DNA of 64,000 nt from Thermomonas flagellata. Its GTDB lineage: Bacteria; Pseudomonadota; Gammaproteobacteria; Xanthomonadales; Xanthomonadaceae. A model generated the notes under the pieces. That model searched no databases. It was not told the origin of the DNA and worked only from the letters and a program-made list of their open reading frames with translations. The translations under genes and the position numbers were made by a program. Location: the NCBI RefSeq assembly GCF_022419185.1, contig NZ_JAJOZK010000013.1, forward strand, positions 1-64,000, in the 5' to 3' direction. Shown piece after piece: positions 24,090 through 35,488 of the stretch. The stretch's first letter is position 1; each line of letters starts with the position of its first letter.

Positions 24090-24165
24090 TGGTGGGCCGT
24101 CTAGGATTCGAACCTAGGACCTACTGATTAAGAGTCAGCTGCTCTACCAACTGAGCTAACGGCCC
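24090..24165 (-). tRNA. tRNA-Lys(CTT)
   Basis: A 76-nt tRNA: acceptor GGGCCGT with ACGGCCC, D arm TAGCTCAGTTGGTAGAGC, anticodon stem CTGAC/GTCAG region with CTT in the loop, T arm CTAGGTTCGAATCCTAG, discriminator A and encoded CCA. Last of the Pro-Arg-His-Lys cluster. Confidence 0.97.
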
Positions 24166-24236
24166 ACGTGAAGCAGAAATTGTAGCAGCCGATCCGCGCG
24201 ATGCAAACAGGCGTTTGCGGCGGACGGCCGGGGAAG

Positions 24237-24314
24237 TGGGGTGGCTGAGGGGACTCGAACCCCCGACAACTGGAATCACAATCCAGGACTCTAACCAACT
24301 GAGCTACAGCCACC
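24237..24314 (-). tRNA. tRNA-His(GTG)
   Basis: Acceptor GTGGCTG pairs with CAGCCAC; the extra 5' G(-1) that marks histidine tRNAs is encoded at 24314. The anticodon loop TTGTGAT holds GTG, and CCA is encoded. Third in the cluster. Confidence 0.97.
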
Positions 24315-24336
24315 ACGGAACCGCGTCATCGTCGTC

Positions 24337-24413
24337 TGGCGCGCCCGGCAGGACTCGAACCTGCAACCACCGGCTTAGAAGGCCGGTGCTCTATCCGGTT
24401 GAGCTACGGGCGC
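24337..24413 (-). tRNA. tRNA-Arg(TCT)
   Basis: A 77-nt tRNA with acceptor GCGCCCG/CGGGCGC, anticodon TCT in the loop CTTCTAA (reads AGA), T arm GCAGGTTCGAGTCCTGC, discriminator G and encoded CCA. AGA is rare in this GC-rich genome. Second in the cluster. Confidence 0.97.
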
Positions 24414-24464
24414 CCCGGCGGATTGTGGCATCCGCCGCCGCGCCTGCCCACCGGGCAGATGGCG

Positions 24465-24542
<78 letters not shown>

Positions 24543-24587
24543 AAGACCCGAGACCTGCCGCGAACCAGCACGACGATAAGGATCGGC

Positions 24588-24617
24588 ATTGTCGGGTGCC
24601 GGCGCCGGTACTGTCAA
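24588..24617 (-). promoter_or_regulatory. Promoter of the tRNA Pro-Arg-His-Lys cluster
   Basis: A perfect TTGACA (24617-24612) is followed after 18 bp by GACAAT (24593-24588; 4/6). The expected start is near 24581, giving a leader of about 40 nt before tRNA-Pro. Confidence 0.75.
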
Positions 24618-24753
24618 TCGCGGGCGCGCGGGAACGTGACAGCCGCGCCCGGATCGGCGAAACTTCCGCGTTCGGCATGGGCGCGCCCGTGCCGCCCGTC
24701 CATCCGCACGCACGCAAACCGGGCCGCGCGGCCCGCCCAGGAGTCATCGCACC

Positions 24754-26046
24754 ATGCAAGTCTCGGTCGAATCGGTCGGCAACCTCGAGCGCCGCGTCAT
24801 CCTCAGCCTGCCCACCGGCGACGTCGAAGCCCAGGTCGGCGGCCGCCTGCGCGAGATCGCGCAGAACGTGCGCATCAAGGGCTTCCGCCCGGGCAAGGTG
24901 CCGGCCAGCGTGGTCGAGCAGCGCTATGGCCAGCAGGTGCGCGCGGAGATCCTCGACGACCTGCTGCGCCGCGGCCTCGACCAGGCCGTGCGCGAGAACG
25001 CCCTGCGCGTGGCCGGCGCCCCGGAGATCCGCCGCGACGAGGCCGCCGGCGAGGGCGAGCTGAAGTTCGTCGCCGCGCTCGAGCTGGTGCCCGACTTCGG
25101 CGATCTGGACATGGCCAAGCTGCAGGTGGTGCGCCACACCGCCGAGGTGACCGAGGCCGACATCGACCGCATGCTGGAGAACCTGCGCCAGCAGCGCGCC
25201 AGCTGGACCCGGGTCGAGCGCGCGGCGCAGGCCGGCGACCTCGCGGACCTGGAGACCGCCAGCACCGTCGACGGCCAGCGCATGCCGGCCGAGGGCTTCG
25301 AGAAGACCAGCACCGTGCTCGGCTCGGCCGCGCTCTACCCCGAGGTGGAGGCGGCGATCGTGGGCATGCTGCCGGGCGAGGAGAAGACCATCAACGTCAC
25401 CCTGCCGGCCGACTGGCACGTGCCGCAGTTCGCCGGCAAGACCATCACCTCCACCTTCCGCCTGGTCGGGCTGGCCGAGCAGGTGCTGCCGGAGGTGGAC
25501 GCGGCCTTCATCCGCAGCTTCGGGATCAAGAGCGGCGATCCGGCGCAGTTCCGCGCCGAGATCCGCAGCAACCTCGAGCGCGAGCTCAAGGGCGCGCTGA
25601 TGAACCGCCTGCGCCGCGAGGTCGGCGACCAGCTGGTCGCCGCCTACGGCCACGTCGAGCTGCCGCCGCGGCTGGTCGAACAGGAGGCGCAGGCGCTGCT
25701 GGCCAACGCCGCCGAGCAGGCGCGTCGCCAGGGGCAGGCGCTGACCGCCGGGATCGACGCCTTCCGCGATGCCGCGCGCAAGCGCGTGCTGGTCGGGCTG
25801 CTGGTGGCCGAGGTCGCGCGCCGCAACGAGCTGCGGCTGGATCCGGCGCGCCTGAACGAGACCCTGCGCCTGATCGCCTCCACCTACGAGCAGCCGCAGC
25901 AGGTCATTGAGTTGTACCGCAACGACCCCCAACTGCTGCAGGGCCTGCAGAACCGGGTGATGGAGGAGCAGGTGATCGACTGGATCGCCGAGCGCGCCCA
26001 GCACACCGAGCAGGCGCTCAGCTTCCAGGACGCCATCGGCCAGTAA
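24754..26046 (+). CDS. tig: Trigger factor
   Basis: Ribosome-bound chaperone and prolyl isomerase acting on nascent chains. The 430-residue protein has the ribosome-binding N domain with the signature GFRPGKVP (GFRxGKxP, near residue 47), an FKBP-like PPIase domain (about 150-240), and the helical C domain. The ATG at 24754 follows CAGGAG. First of tig-clpP-clpX-lon, an order conserved in proteobacteria. Confidence 0.97.
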   Translation: MQVSVESVGNLERRVILSLPTGDVEAQVGGRLREIAQNVRIKGFRPGKVPASVVEQRYGQQVRAEILDDLLRRGLDQAVRENALRVAGAPEIRRDEAAGEGELKFVAALELVPDFGDLDMAKLQVVRHTAEVTEADIDRMLENLRQQRASWTRVERAAQAGDLADLETASTVDGQRMPAEGFEKTSTVLGSAALYPEVEAAIVGMLPGEEKTINVTLPADWHVPQFAGKTITSTFRLVGLAEQVLPEVDAAFIRSFGIKSGDPAQFRAEIRSNLERELKGALMNRLRREVGDQLVAAYGHVELPPRLVEQEAQALLANAAEQARRQGQALTAGIDAFRDAARKRVLVGLLVAEVARRNELRLDPARLNETLRLIASTYEQPQQVIELYRNDPQLLQGLQNRVMEEQVIDWIAERAQHTEQALSFQDAIGQ

Positions 26047-26077
26047 CGCCGGGCGCCGCCCACGCACACGAGACCCA

Positions 26078-26707
26078 ATGCCCATGGATCCGATCAAGGC
26101 CCTCAACCTGGTGCCAATGGTGGTCGAGCAGACCAGCCGCGGCGAGCGCGCGTACGACATCTACTCGCGCCTGCTGAAGGAGCGCGTGATCTTCCTGGTC
26201 GGCGGGATCGACGACCACGTCGCCAACGTGGTGGTGGCGCAGATGCTGTTCCTCGAGGCCGAGAACCCCGAGAAGGACATCAGCCTCTACATCAACTCGC
26301 CCGGCGGGATCGTCACCGCCGGGATGGCGATCTACGACACCATGCAGTACATCAAGCCGGACGTGAGCACCATCTGCGTCGGCCAGGCCGCCTCGATGGG
26401 CGCGGTGCTGCTGGCGGCGGGCGCCAAGGGCAAGCGCTACGCGCTGCCGAACTCGCGGGTGATGATCCACCAGCCGCTCGGCGGCGCGCAGGGCCAGGCG
26501 ACCGACATCGACATCCAGGCGCGCGAGATCCTGGCCATGCGCCAGCGCCTGAACGAGATCCTCGCCCACCACACCGGGCAGTCGATCGAGGTGATCGCGC
26601 GCGACACCGAGCGCGACAACTTCAAGAGCGCCCAGGCCGCGCGCGACTACGGCCTGGTCGACGAGGTGCTGGTGCGGCGCCCGGACGATTCGATCCAGGC
26701 CGGCTGA
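26078..26707 (+). CDS. clpP: ATP-dependent Clp protease proteolytic subunit
   Basis: The serine peptidase ring that degrades proteins fed by ClpX or ClpA. The 209-residue protein has the catalytic triad S106 (QAASMGA), H131 (MIHQP) and D180 (TERDNF), all five residues below the E. coli full-length numbers, and INSPGG of the oxyanion loop region. A short propeptide precedes the processing region near residue 10. It begins 31 bp after tig. Confidence 0.98.
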   Translation: MPMDPIKALNLVPMVVEQTSRGERAYDIYSRLLKERVIFLVGGIDDHVANVVVAQMLFLEAENPEKDISLYINSPGGIVTAGMAIYDTMQYIKPDVSTICVGQAASMGAVLLAAGAKGKRYALPNSRVMIHQPLGGAQGQATDIDIQAREILAMRQRLNEILAHHTGQSIEVIARDTERDNFKSAQAARDYGLVDEVLVRRPDDSIQAG

Positions 26708-26836
26708 CGCCCAGCCCCGGCGACGGGCGCGGCGCCGCCGCGCGCCGCCCCGCGACCCGCCCCGTGCGCATCGGCCGGCGGCGGCCCTGTGCTATCCTCG
26801 AACCAAGGCCGCGACCCTGCGGCCAGCGAGCCGTCA

Positions 26837-28132
26837 ATGAGCGAAGACCGTTCCGGCCGGACCCCCGGCGACAGCAACAAGATCCTGTACTGCTCGTTCT
26901 GCGGGAAGAGCCAGCACGAAGTCCGCAAGCTGATCGCCGGCCCCAGCGTGTTCATCTGCGATGAATGCGTGGACCTGTGCAACGACATCATCCGCGAGGA
27001 ACTCGAGGAGAAGACCCAGTCCACGCGCAGCTCGCTGCCCAAGCCGCGCGAGATCCTCGAGGTCCTCGACCAGTACGTGATCGGCCAGCAGCGCGCCAAG
27101 AAGACGCTCGCGGTCGCGGTCTACAACCACTACAAGCGGATCGAGAGCCGCCAGAAGTCCGACGACGTCGAGCTGGCCAAGTCCAACATCCTGCTGATCG
27201 GCCCGACCGGCTCCGGCAAGACCCTGCTGGCCGAGACCCTGGCGCGCATGCTGAACGTGCCGTTCACCATGGCCGATGCGACCACGCTGACCGAGGCCGG
27301 CTACGTCGGCGAGGACGTGGAGAACATCATCCAGAAGCTGCTGCAGAAGTGCGACTACGACGTCGAGAAGGCGCAGCAGGGCATCGTCTACATCGACGAG
27401 ATCGACAAGATCAGCCGCAAGTCCGAGAACCCGTCGATCACCCGCGACGTGTCCGGGGAGGGCGTGCAGCAGGCCCTGCTGAAGCTGATCGAGGGCACCG
27501 TCGCCAGCGTGCCGCCGCAGGGCGGGCGCAAGCACCCGCAGCAGGAGTTCCTGCAGGTCGACACCCGCAACATCCTGTTCATCTGCGGCGGTGCGTTTGC
27601 CGGGCTGGACAAGGTGATCCAGCAGCGCTCCAGCGAGTCGGGCGGGATCGGCTTCGGGGCCAAGGTCAAGAGCAGCCAGCGCAAGGCCGACGTCGGCCAG
27701 GTGCTGGCCCAGGTGGAGCCCGAGGACCTGATCAAGTACGGCCTGATCCCCGAGTTCGTCGGCCGCCTGCCGGTGGTCGCGACCCTGGAGGAGCTGGACG
27801 AGGCCGCGCTGGTGCAGATCCTGACCGAGCCCAAGAACGCCATCACCAAGCAGTTCCGCAAGCTGTTCGAGATGGAGGGCGTGGAGCTCGAAATCCGACC
27901 GGACGCGCTGGCGGCGATCGCGCGCAAGGCGCTCAAGCGCAAGACCGGCGCGCGCGGCCTGCGCACCATCGTCGAGTCGGTGCTGCTGGACACCATGTAC
28001 GAGCTGCCGTCGATGCAGAACGTGGCCAAGGTGGTGGTGGACGAGGCGGTGATCGAGCAGAAGTCCGAGCCCTACCTGATCTACCAGGCGCCGGCGCAGG
28101 CGCCGCTGCCGAAGGCGGCCTCGGCCGACTGA
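26837..28132 (+). CDS. clpX: ATP-dependent Clp protease ATP-binding subunit ClpX
   Basis: AAA+ unfoldase partner of ClpP. The 431-residue protein has the zinc-binding domain with C19, C22, C41 and C44, Walker A GPTGSGKT near residue 122, Walker B YIDEIDKI, the [23 protein letters not shown] pore-loop region, and the IGF-type ClpP loop (GGIGFGAKV). The ATG at 26837 is chosen because the zinc domain follows; a start 48 bp upstream is unsupported. A TATCCT hexamer at 26793-26798 may be its own -10 in the 129-bp gap after clpP. Confidence 0.98.
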   Translation: MSEDRSGRTPGDSNKILYCSFCGKSQHEVRKLIAGPSVFICDECVDLCNDIIREELEEKTQSTRSSLPKPREILEVLDQYVIGQQRAKKTLAVAVYNHYKRIESRQKSDDVELAKSNILLIGPTGSGKTLLAETLARMLNVPFTMADATTLTEAGYVGEDVENIIQKLLQKCDYDVEKAQQGIVYIDEIDKISRKSENPSITRDVSGEGVQQALLKLIEGTVASVPPQGGRKHPQQEFLQVDTRNILFICGGAFAGLDKVIQQRSSESGGIGFGAKVKSSQRKADVGQVLAQVEPEDLIKYGLIPEFVGRLPVVATLEELDEAALVQILTEPKNAITKQFRKLFEMEGVELEIRPDALAAIARKALKRKTGARGLRTIVESVLLDTMYELPSMQNVAKVVVDEAVIEQKSEPYLIYQAPAQAPLPKAASAD

Positions 28133-28156
28133 GCCGGCCGCCCCGCGCCGCCGCCC

Positions 28157-28180
28157 ACGGGCCGCCCTCCGGCGGCCCGT
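28157..28180 (+). terminator. Hairpin after clpX
   Basis: ACGGGCCGCC and GGCGGCCCGT form a 10-bp stem with a CTCC loop, 24 bp after the clpX stop. The T-tract is poor (CTGCGTTGG). Confidence 0.55.
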
Positions 28181-28217
28181 CTGCGTTGGGGCGCATTCAG
28201 GCTGGCGTAGGGCGTGG

Positions 28218-28246
28218 CTTGCAAGCGCTCGCCGCCACCCCCATAA
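28218..28246 (+). promoter_or_regulatory. Candidate sigma-32 heat-shock promoter of lon
   Basis: CTTGCAA (28218-28224) is followed by 14 bp and CCCCATAA (28239-28246), very close to the RpoH consensus CTTGAAA - 13 to 16 bp - CCCCATNT. It lies 43 bp before the lon ATG. Lon is a classic heat-shock protein, so the site makes biological sense. Confidence 0.7.
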
Positions 28247-28289
28247 CCCCGGCAACGGCGGCCATGCCGGCCGCCCCGAGGAGTCCCCC

Positions 28290-30764
<2,475 letters not shown>

Positions 30765-30855
30765 ACGCTACCGGCGGTGCCGCGCACGTTGTCGCGGATG
30801 CGGCATCCGTTCGTCGGCATCGGCCTGAAACCCGCGCCAGCATTGGCTTTCCGTG

Positions 30856-30884
30856 TTGCGCGCCCCATACCCGGCTGGTATAAG
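30856..30884 (+). promoter_or_regulatory. Candidate promoter of hupB
   Basis: TTGCGC (30856-30861), a 17-bp spacer, and TATAAG (30879-30884). It leaves a 5' leader of about 108 nt before the hupB ATG, long enough for regulatory folding. The 234-bp gap between lon and hupB holds no other gene that I can see. Confidence 0.6.
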
Positions 30885-30998
30885 GTCGGCAACCGCGGTG
30901 CGTCCGGCCGCGGCAGCACGGAGGCAGGGGCAGGGGAGCGCCCCGGGTTCCGGTCACCAGACAACCAAGCGCCACATTCCCTAGGGAGTCGATACCAC

Positions 30999-31271
30999 AT
31001 GAACAAAGCCGAATTCGTCGAAGCCGTCGCCGATGCCGCGGAACTGACCAAGGCCGACGCCGGCCGCGCGGTCGACGCGATGATCGCCGCCATCACCAAG
31101 GCCCTGAAGAAGGGCGACACCGTGACCCTGGTCGGCTTCGGCACCTTCTCGGTGCGCAAGCGTGGCGCGCGCACCGGCCGCAACCCGCGCACCGGCGACA
31201 CCATCAAGATCAAGGCCTCCAAGAACCCGGCGTTCAAGGCTGGCAAGGCGCTCAAGGACGCGGTCAACTGA
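30999..31271 (+). CDS. hupB: DNA-binding protein HU (beta-like)
   Basis: Histone-like dimer that bends and compacts DNA. The 90-residue length and the start [11 protein letters not shown] are typical; the DNA-binding arm holds [12 protein letters not shown] with the intercalating proline, and [10 protein letters not shown] precedes it. AGGGAG lies upstream of the ATG. Follows lon as in most proteobacteria. Confidence 0.97.
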   Translation: MNKAEFVEAVADAAELTKADAGRAVDAMIAAITKALKKGDTVTLVGFGTFSVRKRGARTGRNPRTGDTIKIKASKNPAFKAGKALKDAVN

Positions 31272-31298
31272 CGCTCCCGCGGTTGCCCGATCGCACGG

Positions 31299-31323
31299 AG
31301 GCCCGGCCCAGCGCCGGGCCTTC
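31299..31323 (+). terminator. Terminator of hupB
   Basis: AGGCCCGGC and GCCGGGCCT form a 9-bp stem with a CCAGC loop, followed by TTCGCGTT. Confidence 0.65.
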
Positions 31324-31389
31324 GCGTTGCAGGGGGGCATTGGCGGCACTGCGTGCTCCGCATGCGACAGGTTGCATCGGCGCGGGCGG

Positions 31390-31418
31390 TTCCCGCCCGT
31401 CCCGGCGGCTGCGATAAT
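31390..31418 (+). promoter_or_regulatory. Promoter of tRNA-Val
   Basis: TTCCCG (31390-31395), 17 bp, GATAAT (31413-31418; 5/6). The tRNA begins 11 nt later. Confidence 0.6.
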
Positions 31419-31428
31419 GGCGCCCGGC

Positions 31429-31503
31429 GGGCGTTTAGCTCAGCGGTAGAGCGGCTCCCTTACAAGGAGCGGGTCGGGGGTTCGATCCCCTCAGCGCCCA
31501 CCA
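31429..31503 (+). tRNA. tRNA-Val(TAC)
   Basis: A 75-nt tRNA: acceptor GGGCGTT with AGCGCCC (one non-Watson-Crick closing pair), D arm TAGCTCAGCGGTAGAGC, anticodon TAC in the loop CTTACAA, T arm GGGGGTTCGATCCCCTC and encoded CCA. Confidence 0.97.
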
Positions 31504-31528
31504 AGCCTTCGCCCTCGCGCGAAGGCTT
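31503..31528 (+). terminator. Hairpin after tRNA-Val
   Basis: AAGCCTTCG and CGAAGGCTT form a 9-bp stem immediately after the CCA; the 3' arm overlaps the -35 of the next tRNA promoter. Confidence 0.6.
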
Positions 31529-31555
31529 GCGCGCCCGGAACCGGGCCGCTACAAT
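31527..31555 (+). promoter_or_regulatory. Promoter of tRNA-Asp
   Basis: TTGCGC (31527-31532), 17 bp, TACAAT (31550-31555; 5/6), with the tRNA 14 nt downstream. Confidence 0.65.
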
Positions 31556-31568
31556 TTCACTTCTCGGC

Positions 31569-31645
31569 GGAGTGGTAGTTCAGTCGGTTAGAATGCTGGC
31601 CTGTCACGCCGGAGGTCGCGGGTTCGAGTCCCGTCCACTCCGCCA
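31569..31645 (+). tRNA. tRNA-Asp(GTC)
   Basis: A 77-nt tRNA nearly identical in layout to E. coli tRNA-Asp: acceptor GGAGTGG with CCACTCC, D arm TAGTTCAGTCGGTTAGAA, loop CTGTCAC holding GTC, T arm GCGGGTTCGAGTCCCGT, discriminator G and encoded CCA. Confidence 0.97.
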
Positions 31646-31653
31646 TCGATCCG

Positions 31654-31687
31654 CGAAGGGCGCCGGCAACGGCGCCCTTCGTCTTTT
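31654..31687 (+). terminator. Rho-independent terminator of tRNA-Asp
   Basis: GAAGGGCGCC and GGCGCCCTTC make a 10-bp stem (extended by a C-G pair) with a GGCAAC loop and the tail GTCTTTT, the best intrinsic terminator in the window. Confidence 0.9.
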
Positions 31688-31753
31688 GCGCGTGTCGACG
31701 CCTGCCGGCGGCGCGCTAGACTACTTGGCTACGCCTCTCGGAAAGCGCGCTCC

Positions 31754-33727
31754 ATGCTGCAGACACTGCGAGAAAAGACCTCGGGCAAGATCGCGACGGT
31801 GATCCTCGGCCTGCTGATCATCCCGTTCGCCTTCTTCGGGGTGGAGTCGTACATGGCGCAGCGGGTGGAAACCTACGTGGCGCGCATCTCGCGCGCGCCG
31901 GCGTGGTGGCCAGGCATGCCCGACGTGTGGCCGCTGAGCTATTTCTACCAGCACCATGACATCGACGCCGCCGCGTTCCGGCAGCGGCTGGAGACCGCGC
32001 GCATGCGCGCCCGCGACCAGCAGGGCGATGCCTTCGACGCGCGCGCGTTCGAGTCCACCGAGAACAAGCGCAAGCTGCTGGACGAGATGATCGACGAGGA
32101 GGTCATGCGGCTGGCAGCCAAGGACGCCGGGATCGTGGTCAGCGACGCCGAGGTGCGCCAGGCGATCCAGGACATCCCGCAGTTCCAGGTGGACGGCAAG
32201 TTCAACCCCGAGCGCTACCAACTGGTGCTGGCCTCGCAGTCGCCGCCGCAGACCCCGCTGCAGTTCCAGGCCACGGTGCGCGACAACCTGCAGATGGGCC
32301 TGATCCCGAACCGCATCGTGCAGTCCTCGTTCATCGCCCCGGGCGAGTTGGAGCGCGTGCTGCGCCTGCTCGGCGAGCGCCGCGACGTGGCCTGGGCGGT
32401 GCTGCCGCCGCCGCCGGCGGACACCGCGCCGGTCGGCGAGGCCGAGATCAAGGCCTGGTACGACGGCCACCCGCGCGACTTCCGCGCGCCGGAGACGGTG
32501 CGCCTGGAATACGTCGAGGTGGATGCGACCAAGCTCCCGCTGCCGGCGGTGGACGAGGCCGCGGTGCGCAAGCGCTACCAGGAGCAGGCGGCCAAGTACG
32601 CCAGCGCCGAGCAGCGCGAGGTCTCGCACATCCTGGTGCAGGTGCCGGCGAACGCCAGCGCGGCCGACAGGCAGGCCGCCGAGGCGCGCGCGGCCAAGCT
32701 GGCCGCCGAGGCGCGCGCGCCGGGCGCGGATTTCGCCGCGCTGGCGCGCGCCAATTCGGACGACACCGGCTCCAAGGCCAAGGGCGGCGACCTCGGCTGG
32801 CTGACCCGCGCCAGCATGCCGCCGGCGTTCGCCGAGGCCGCGTTCGCGATGCAGCCCGGGGAAGTGCGCGGGCCGGTCAAGACCGACTTCGGCTGGCACA
32901 TCATCAAGGTCAACCAGGTGCGCGCCGGCAGCCAGCCGCCGTTCGAGGCGGTGCGCGCGCAGCTGGAGCAGGAGCTGGCCCAGTCCGAGCGCGAGCGCGC
33001 GTTCAACGAGACCAGCGGCAAGCTGGTGGATGCGGTGTACAAGAACCCGACCGCGCTGGCGCCGGCGGCGAAGGCCGTGGGGCTGGCGGTGCAGCAGACC
33101 CCGGCGTTCACCCGCGCCGGCGGGCCGGGCATCGCGGCCGATCCCAAGGTGCTGCGCGCGGCGTTCTCCGAGAGCCTGGTGCAGGACGGCACCGCCAGCG
33201 ATCCGATCGAGCTCGGCCCGAACCGGATGGTGATGATCCGCGTGCTGGAGCATACCCCGGAGCGCGCGCTGCCGCTGGCGGCGGTGCGCGAGCAGGTGAT
33301 CGCCGCGGTCCGCGCCGAGCGCGCGCGCAAGGCCGCGGTGCAGGCCGCCGAGGCGCTGGCCACGGCGGCACGCGCGCAGGGCCTGGCGGCCGCCGCGGCG
33401 CAGGCCGGGCTGGCGGTCGAGCGCGCGGATGGCATCGAGCGCGGCGCGCAGGCGCCGGCGCGCGCGCTGGTCGAGGCGTTCTTCGCCCAGCCGGTGGCCG
33501 CGGACAAGGGCGGGAAGGCCCAGGTCGGGCGCGTTGCAGCGGACGGACGCCAGGTCGTGTTCGAAGTGCTGGCGGTGCATCCGGGCGACCCGGCGCAGCT
33601 GCCGCAGGGGCAGCGCGAGCAGCTCGGCGAGCAACTCGCGCGCGCCTTCGGGATGGACGACGAGCAGGCCTACGTCGCCGCCGAGCGCGCGCGCTACCAG
33701 ATCAAGGTGGCCGCCGACCGCCTCTGA
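31754..33727 (+). CDS. ppiD: Periplasmic peptidyl-prolyl isomerase PpiD
   Basis: Membrane-anchored chaperone that meets proteins leaving the SecYEG translocon. The 657-residue protein has one N-terminal transmembrane anchor (about 13-35, ILGLLIIPFAFFGV), a SurA-like N domain, a parvulin PPIase domain (about 289-386, with SHILVQV, GSKAKGGDLGW and FGWHIIKV), and a C-terminal chaperone region. Length is near E. coli PpiD (623). A TAGACT hexamer about 35 bp upstream may be the -10. Confidence 0.93.
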   Translation: MLQTLREKTSGKIATVILGLLIIPFAFFGVESYMAQRVETYVARISRAPAWWPGMPDVWPLSYFYQHHDIDAAAFRQRLETARMRARDQQGDAFDARAFESTENKRKLLDEMIDEEVMRLAAKDAGIVVSDAEVRQAIQDIPQFQVDGKFNPERYQLVLASQSPPQTPLQFQATVRDNLQMGLIPNRIVQSSFIAPGELERVLRLLGERRDVAWAVLPPPPADTAPVGEAEIKAWYDGHPRDFRAPETVRLEYVEVDATKLPLPAVDEAAVRKRYQEQAAKYASAEQREVSHILVQVPANASAADRQAAEARAAKLAAEARAPGADFAALARANSDDTGSKAKGGDLGWLTRASMPPAFAEAAFAMQPGEVRGPVKTDFGWHIIKVNQVRAGSQPPFEAVRAQLEQELAQSERERAFNETSGKLVDAVYKNPTALAPAAKAVGLAVQQTPAFTRAGGPGIAADPKVLRAAFSESLVQDGTASDPIELGPNRMVMIRVLEHTPERALPLAAVREQVIAAVRAERARKAAVQAAEALATAARAQGLAAAAAQAGLAVERADGIERGAQAPARALVEAFFAQPVAADKGGKAQVGRVAADGRQVVFEVLAVHPGDPAQLPQGQREQLGEQLARAFGMDDEQAYVAAERARYQIKVAADRL

Positions 33728-33746
33728 TCCGACCCGTCGGAATATG

Positions 33747-33773
33747 CGAATGCCCGGCCAGGCCGGGCATTCG
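33747..33773. terminator. Bidirectional terminator between ppiD and fabI
   Basis: A 12-bp perfect stem (CGAATGCCCGGC with its complement) around CAG separates two convergent genes. Confidence 0.8.
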
Positions 33774-33801
33774 TGCCGCTGTGGCAGCGGAAGGCGCGGG
33801 C

Positions 33802-34590
33802 TCAGTCGATCCCGCTCATGCCCATGATGTTGTAGCCGGCATCCACGTAGGTGATCTCGCCGGTGATGCCGGCGGCCAGGTCCGAGCACAGGAACGCGGC
33901 CGCGTTGCCGACGTCCTCGATGGTCACTACCCGCCGCAGCGGCGCGACCGCCTCGAACTGGCTGAGCATCTTGCGGAAGTTGGCCACGCCGCTGGCCGCG
34001 AGGGTGCGGATCGGGCCGGCCGAGATCGCATTCACGCGGGTGCCTTCGGGGCCGAGCGTCATCGCCATGTAGCGCACGATCGCCTCCAGCGAGGCCTTGG
34101 CCACGCCCATCGTGTTGTAGTTGGCCAGTGCGCGCTCGGCGCCGAGGTAGGACAGGGTCAGGATGCTGCCGTTGCGGCCCTTCATCAGCGGGCGCGCGGC
34201 CTTGCCCAGCGCGGCCAGCGAGTAGGCGCTGATGTCGTGCGCGATGTGGTAGTTCTCGCGGGTGATGCCGTCGAGGAAATCGCCCTCGATCGCCTCGCGC
34301 GGGGCGAACGCGATGCAGTGCACCAGGATGTCGAAGCCCTCCGGCCAGCGCTGGCCCAGCGCCGCGAAGCAGGCCTCGATCTGCGCGTCGGAGGCCACGT
34401 CCAGCGGCAGCACGATGTCGGTGCCGTAGCCGGCGGCGGCGTCCTCGACCCGCGATTTGAGCTTCTCGTTCTGGTAGGTCAGCGCCAGCTCGGCACCCTC
34501 GCGGTGGAAGGCGTCGGCGATGCCGGTGGCGATCGAGCGCTGGCTGGCGATGCCGGTGACCAGCGCGCGCTTGCCTTGCAGGAATCCCAT
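33802..34590 (-). CDS. fabI: Enoyl-[acyl-carrier-protein] reductase (NADH)
   Basis: Performs the last reductive step of each fatty-acid elongation cycle; the triclosan target. The 262-residue protein begins [16 protein letters not shown] with the divergent FabI nucleotide motif, and carries the active-site Y148, Y158 and K165 ([19 protein letters not shown]). GAGGAGA precedes the ATG. It stands alone, far from the fab cluster at 56-61 kb, but shares with fabD a 16-nt upstream motif. Confidence 0.97.
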   Translation of the reverse strand: MGFLQGKRALVTGIASQRSIATGIADAFHREGAELALTYQNEKLKSRVEDAAAGYGTDIVLPLDVASDAQIEACFAALGQRWPEGFDILVHCIAFAPREAIEGDFLDGITRENYHIAHDISAYSLAALGKAARPLMKGRNGSILTLSYLGAERALANYNTMGVAKASLEAIVRYMAMTLGPEGTRVNAISAGPIRTLAASGVANFRKMLSQFEAVAPLRRVVTIEDVGNAAAFLCSDLAAGITGEITYVDAGYNIMGMSGID

Positions 34591-34622
34591 GGATGTCTCC
34601 TCGGTGTGGTCACAGGGCGCGT

Positions 34623-34638
34623 CGAGCGAATGCTCTAG
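34623..34638 (-). promoter_or_regulatory. Motif shared with fabD, upstream of fabI
   Basis: CTAGAGCATTCGCTCG, 33 bp before the fabI ATG, differs at one base from the sequence 48 bp before fabD. The core is an inverted repeat (GAGC-ATTC-GCTC). It may be an operator of a fatty-acid regulator or part of a promoter. Confidence 0.45.
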
Positions 34639-34682
34639 TGTGCCTCGCGCGCCCCCGCGGCGGCCAGTGCGGGCACGGCGGC

Positions 34683-35444
34683 TCAGCCGCGGAAGCCGTC
34701 CTTCCAGGCGCGCAGGGTGGCGAACACGGCCACCGCGTCCGCCAGCGGATGCCCGGCGTGCCGTTCGGCCGCCGCGCGCACCGCCGGGGCGTCGCAGCGC
34801 AGGAACGGGTTGCAGGCGCGCTCCTGGGCGAGGGCGGAGGGCAGGGTCGGGCGCCCGGCCGCGCGCAGCGCGCGCACCTCGGCCGCGCGCGCGCGCAGGG
34901 CGGGATTGCCGGGATCGACCGCCAGCGCGAACGCCGCGTTGCCCAGCGTGTATTCGTGCGCGCCGCACACGCGGGTGTCGCCGGGCAGCGCGGCCAGCCG
35001 CGCCAGCGAGGCGTGCATCTGCGCCGGGGTGCCCTCGAACAGGCGCCCGCAGCCGAGGCTGAACAGGGTGTCGCCGCAGAACAGCAGGCCCTCGCCGTGG
35101 TAGGCGACGTGGCTGCGGGTGTGCCCCGGCACGGCCAGCACGGTGAAGCGCCAGTCGCCGAGCGCCAGGCGATCGCCGTCGGCCACGCGGCAGGTCGCCT
35201 GCGGGATGCGCGCCTCCTCCGGCGCGTACACCGGCACGTCCGGCCAGGCCGCGCGCAGGTCGTCCACCCCGCCGATGTGGTCGCCATGGTGGTGGGTGAG
35301 CAGGATCGCCAGCGGCGGCGCGTCGGCGAGCGCGTCGAGCACCGGCACGGCATCGCCCGGATCCACCACCAGCGCGCGCCCGCGGCCGTCGCGCAGCAGC
35401 CAGATGTAGTTGTCGGCGAAGGCGGGCAGGGCGGACAGGGACAT
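34683..35444 (-). CDS. gloB: Hydroxyacylglutathione hydrolase (glyoxalase II)
   Basis: Hydrolyses S-lactoylglutathione, the second step of methylglyoxal detoxification. The 253-residue metallo-beta-lactamase-fold protein has THHHGDH (H51, H53, D55, H56), VPGHTRSH, and [19 protein letters not shown], all characteristic of GloB, plus a C-terminal NPFLR motif that binds glutathione. ATG at 35444 chosen as the start of the fold. Divergent from the yafS-like gene, as in E. coli. Confidence 0.95.
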   Translation of the reverse strand: MSLSALPAFADNYIWLLRDGRGRALVVDPGDAVPVLDALADAPPLAILLTHHHGDHIGGVDDLRAAWPDVPVYAPEEARIPQATCRVADGDRLALGDWRFTVLAVPGHTRSHVAYHGEGLLFCGDTLFSLGCGRLFEGTPAQMHASLARLAALPGDTRVCGAHEYTLGNAAFALAVDPGNPALRARAAEVRALRAAGRPTLPSALAQERACNPFLRCDAPAVRAAAERHAGHPLADAVAVFATLRAWKDGFRG

Positions 35445-35475
35445 CGCGCGCGGTGACGGGGGGCGGGCTTTCCCG

Positions 35476-35481
35476 CACAAT
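35476..35481 (+). promoter_or_regulatory. Candidate -10 for leaderless yafS-like mRNA
   Basis: CACAAT (4/6) ends 7 nt before the ATG at 35489, with no ribosome-binding site between. Confidence 0.5.
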
Positions 35482-35488
35482 CCCGACC

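Noticed and set aside
24588-24617. TTGACA...GACAAT as promoter of tig
   Set aside because: The hexamers read on the minus strand, toward the tRNA cluster, not toward tig.
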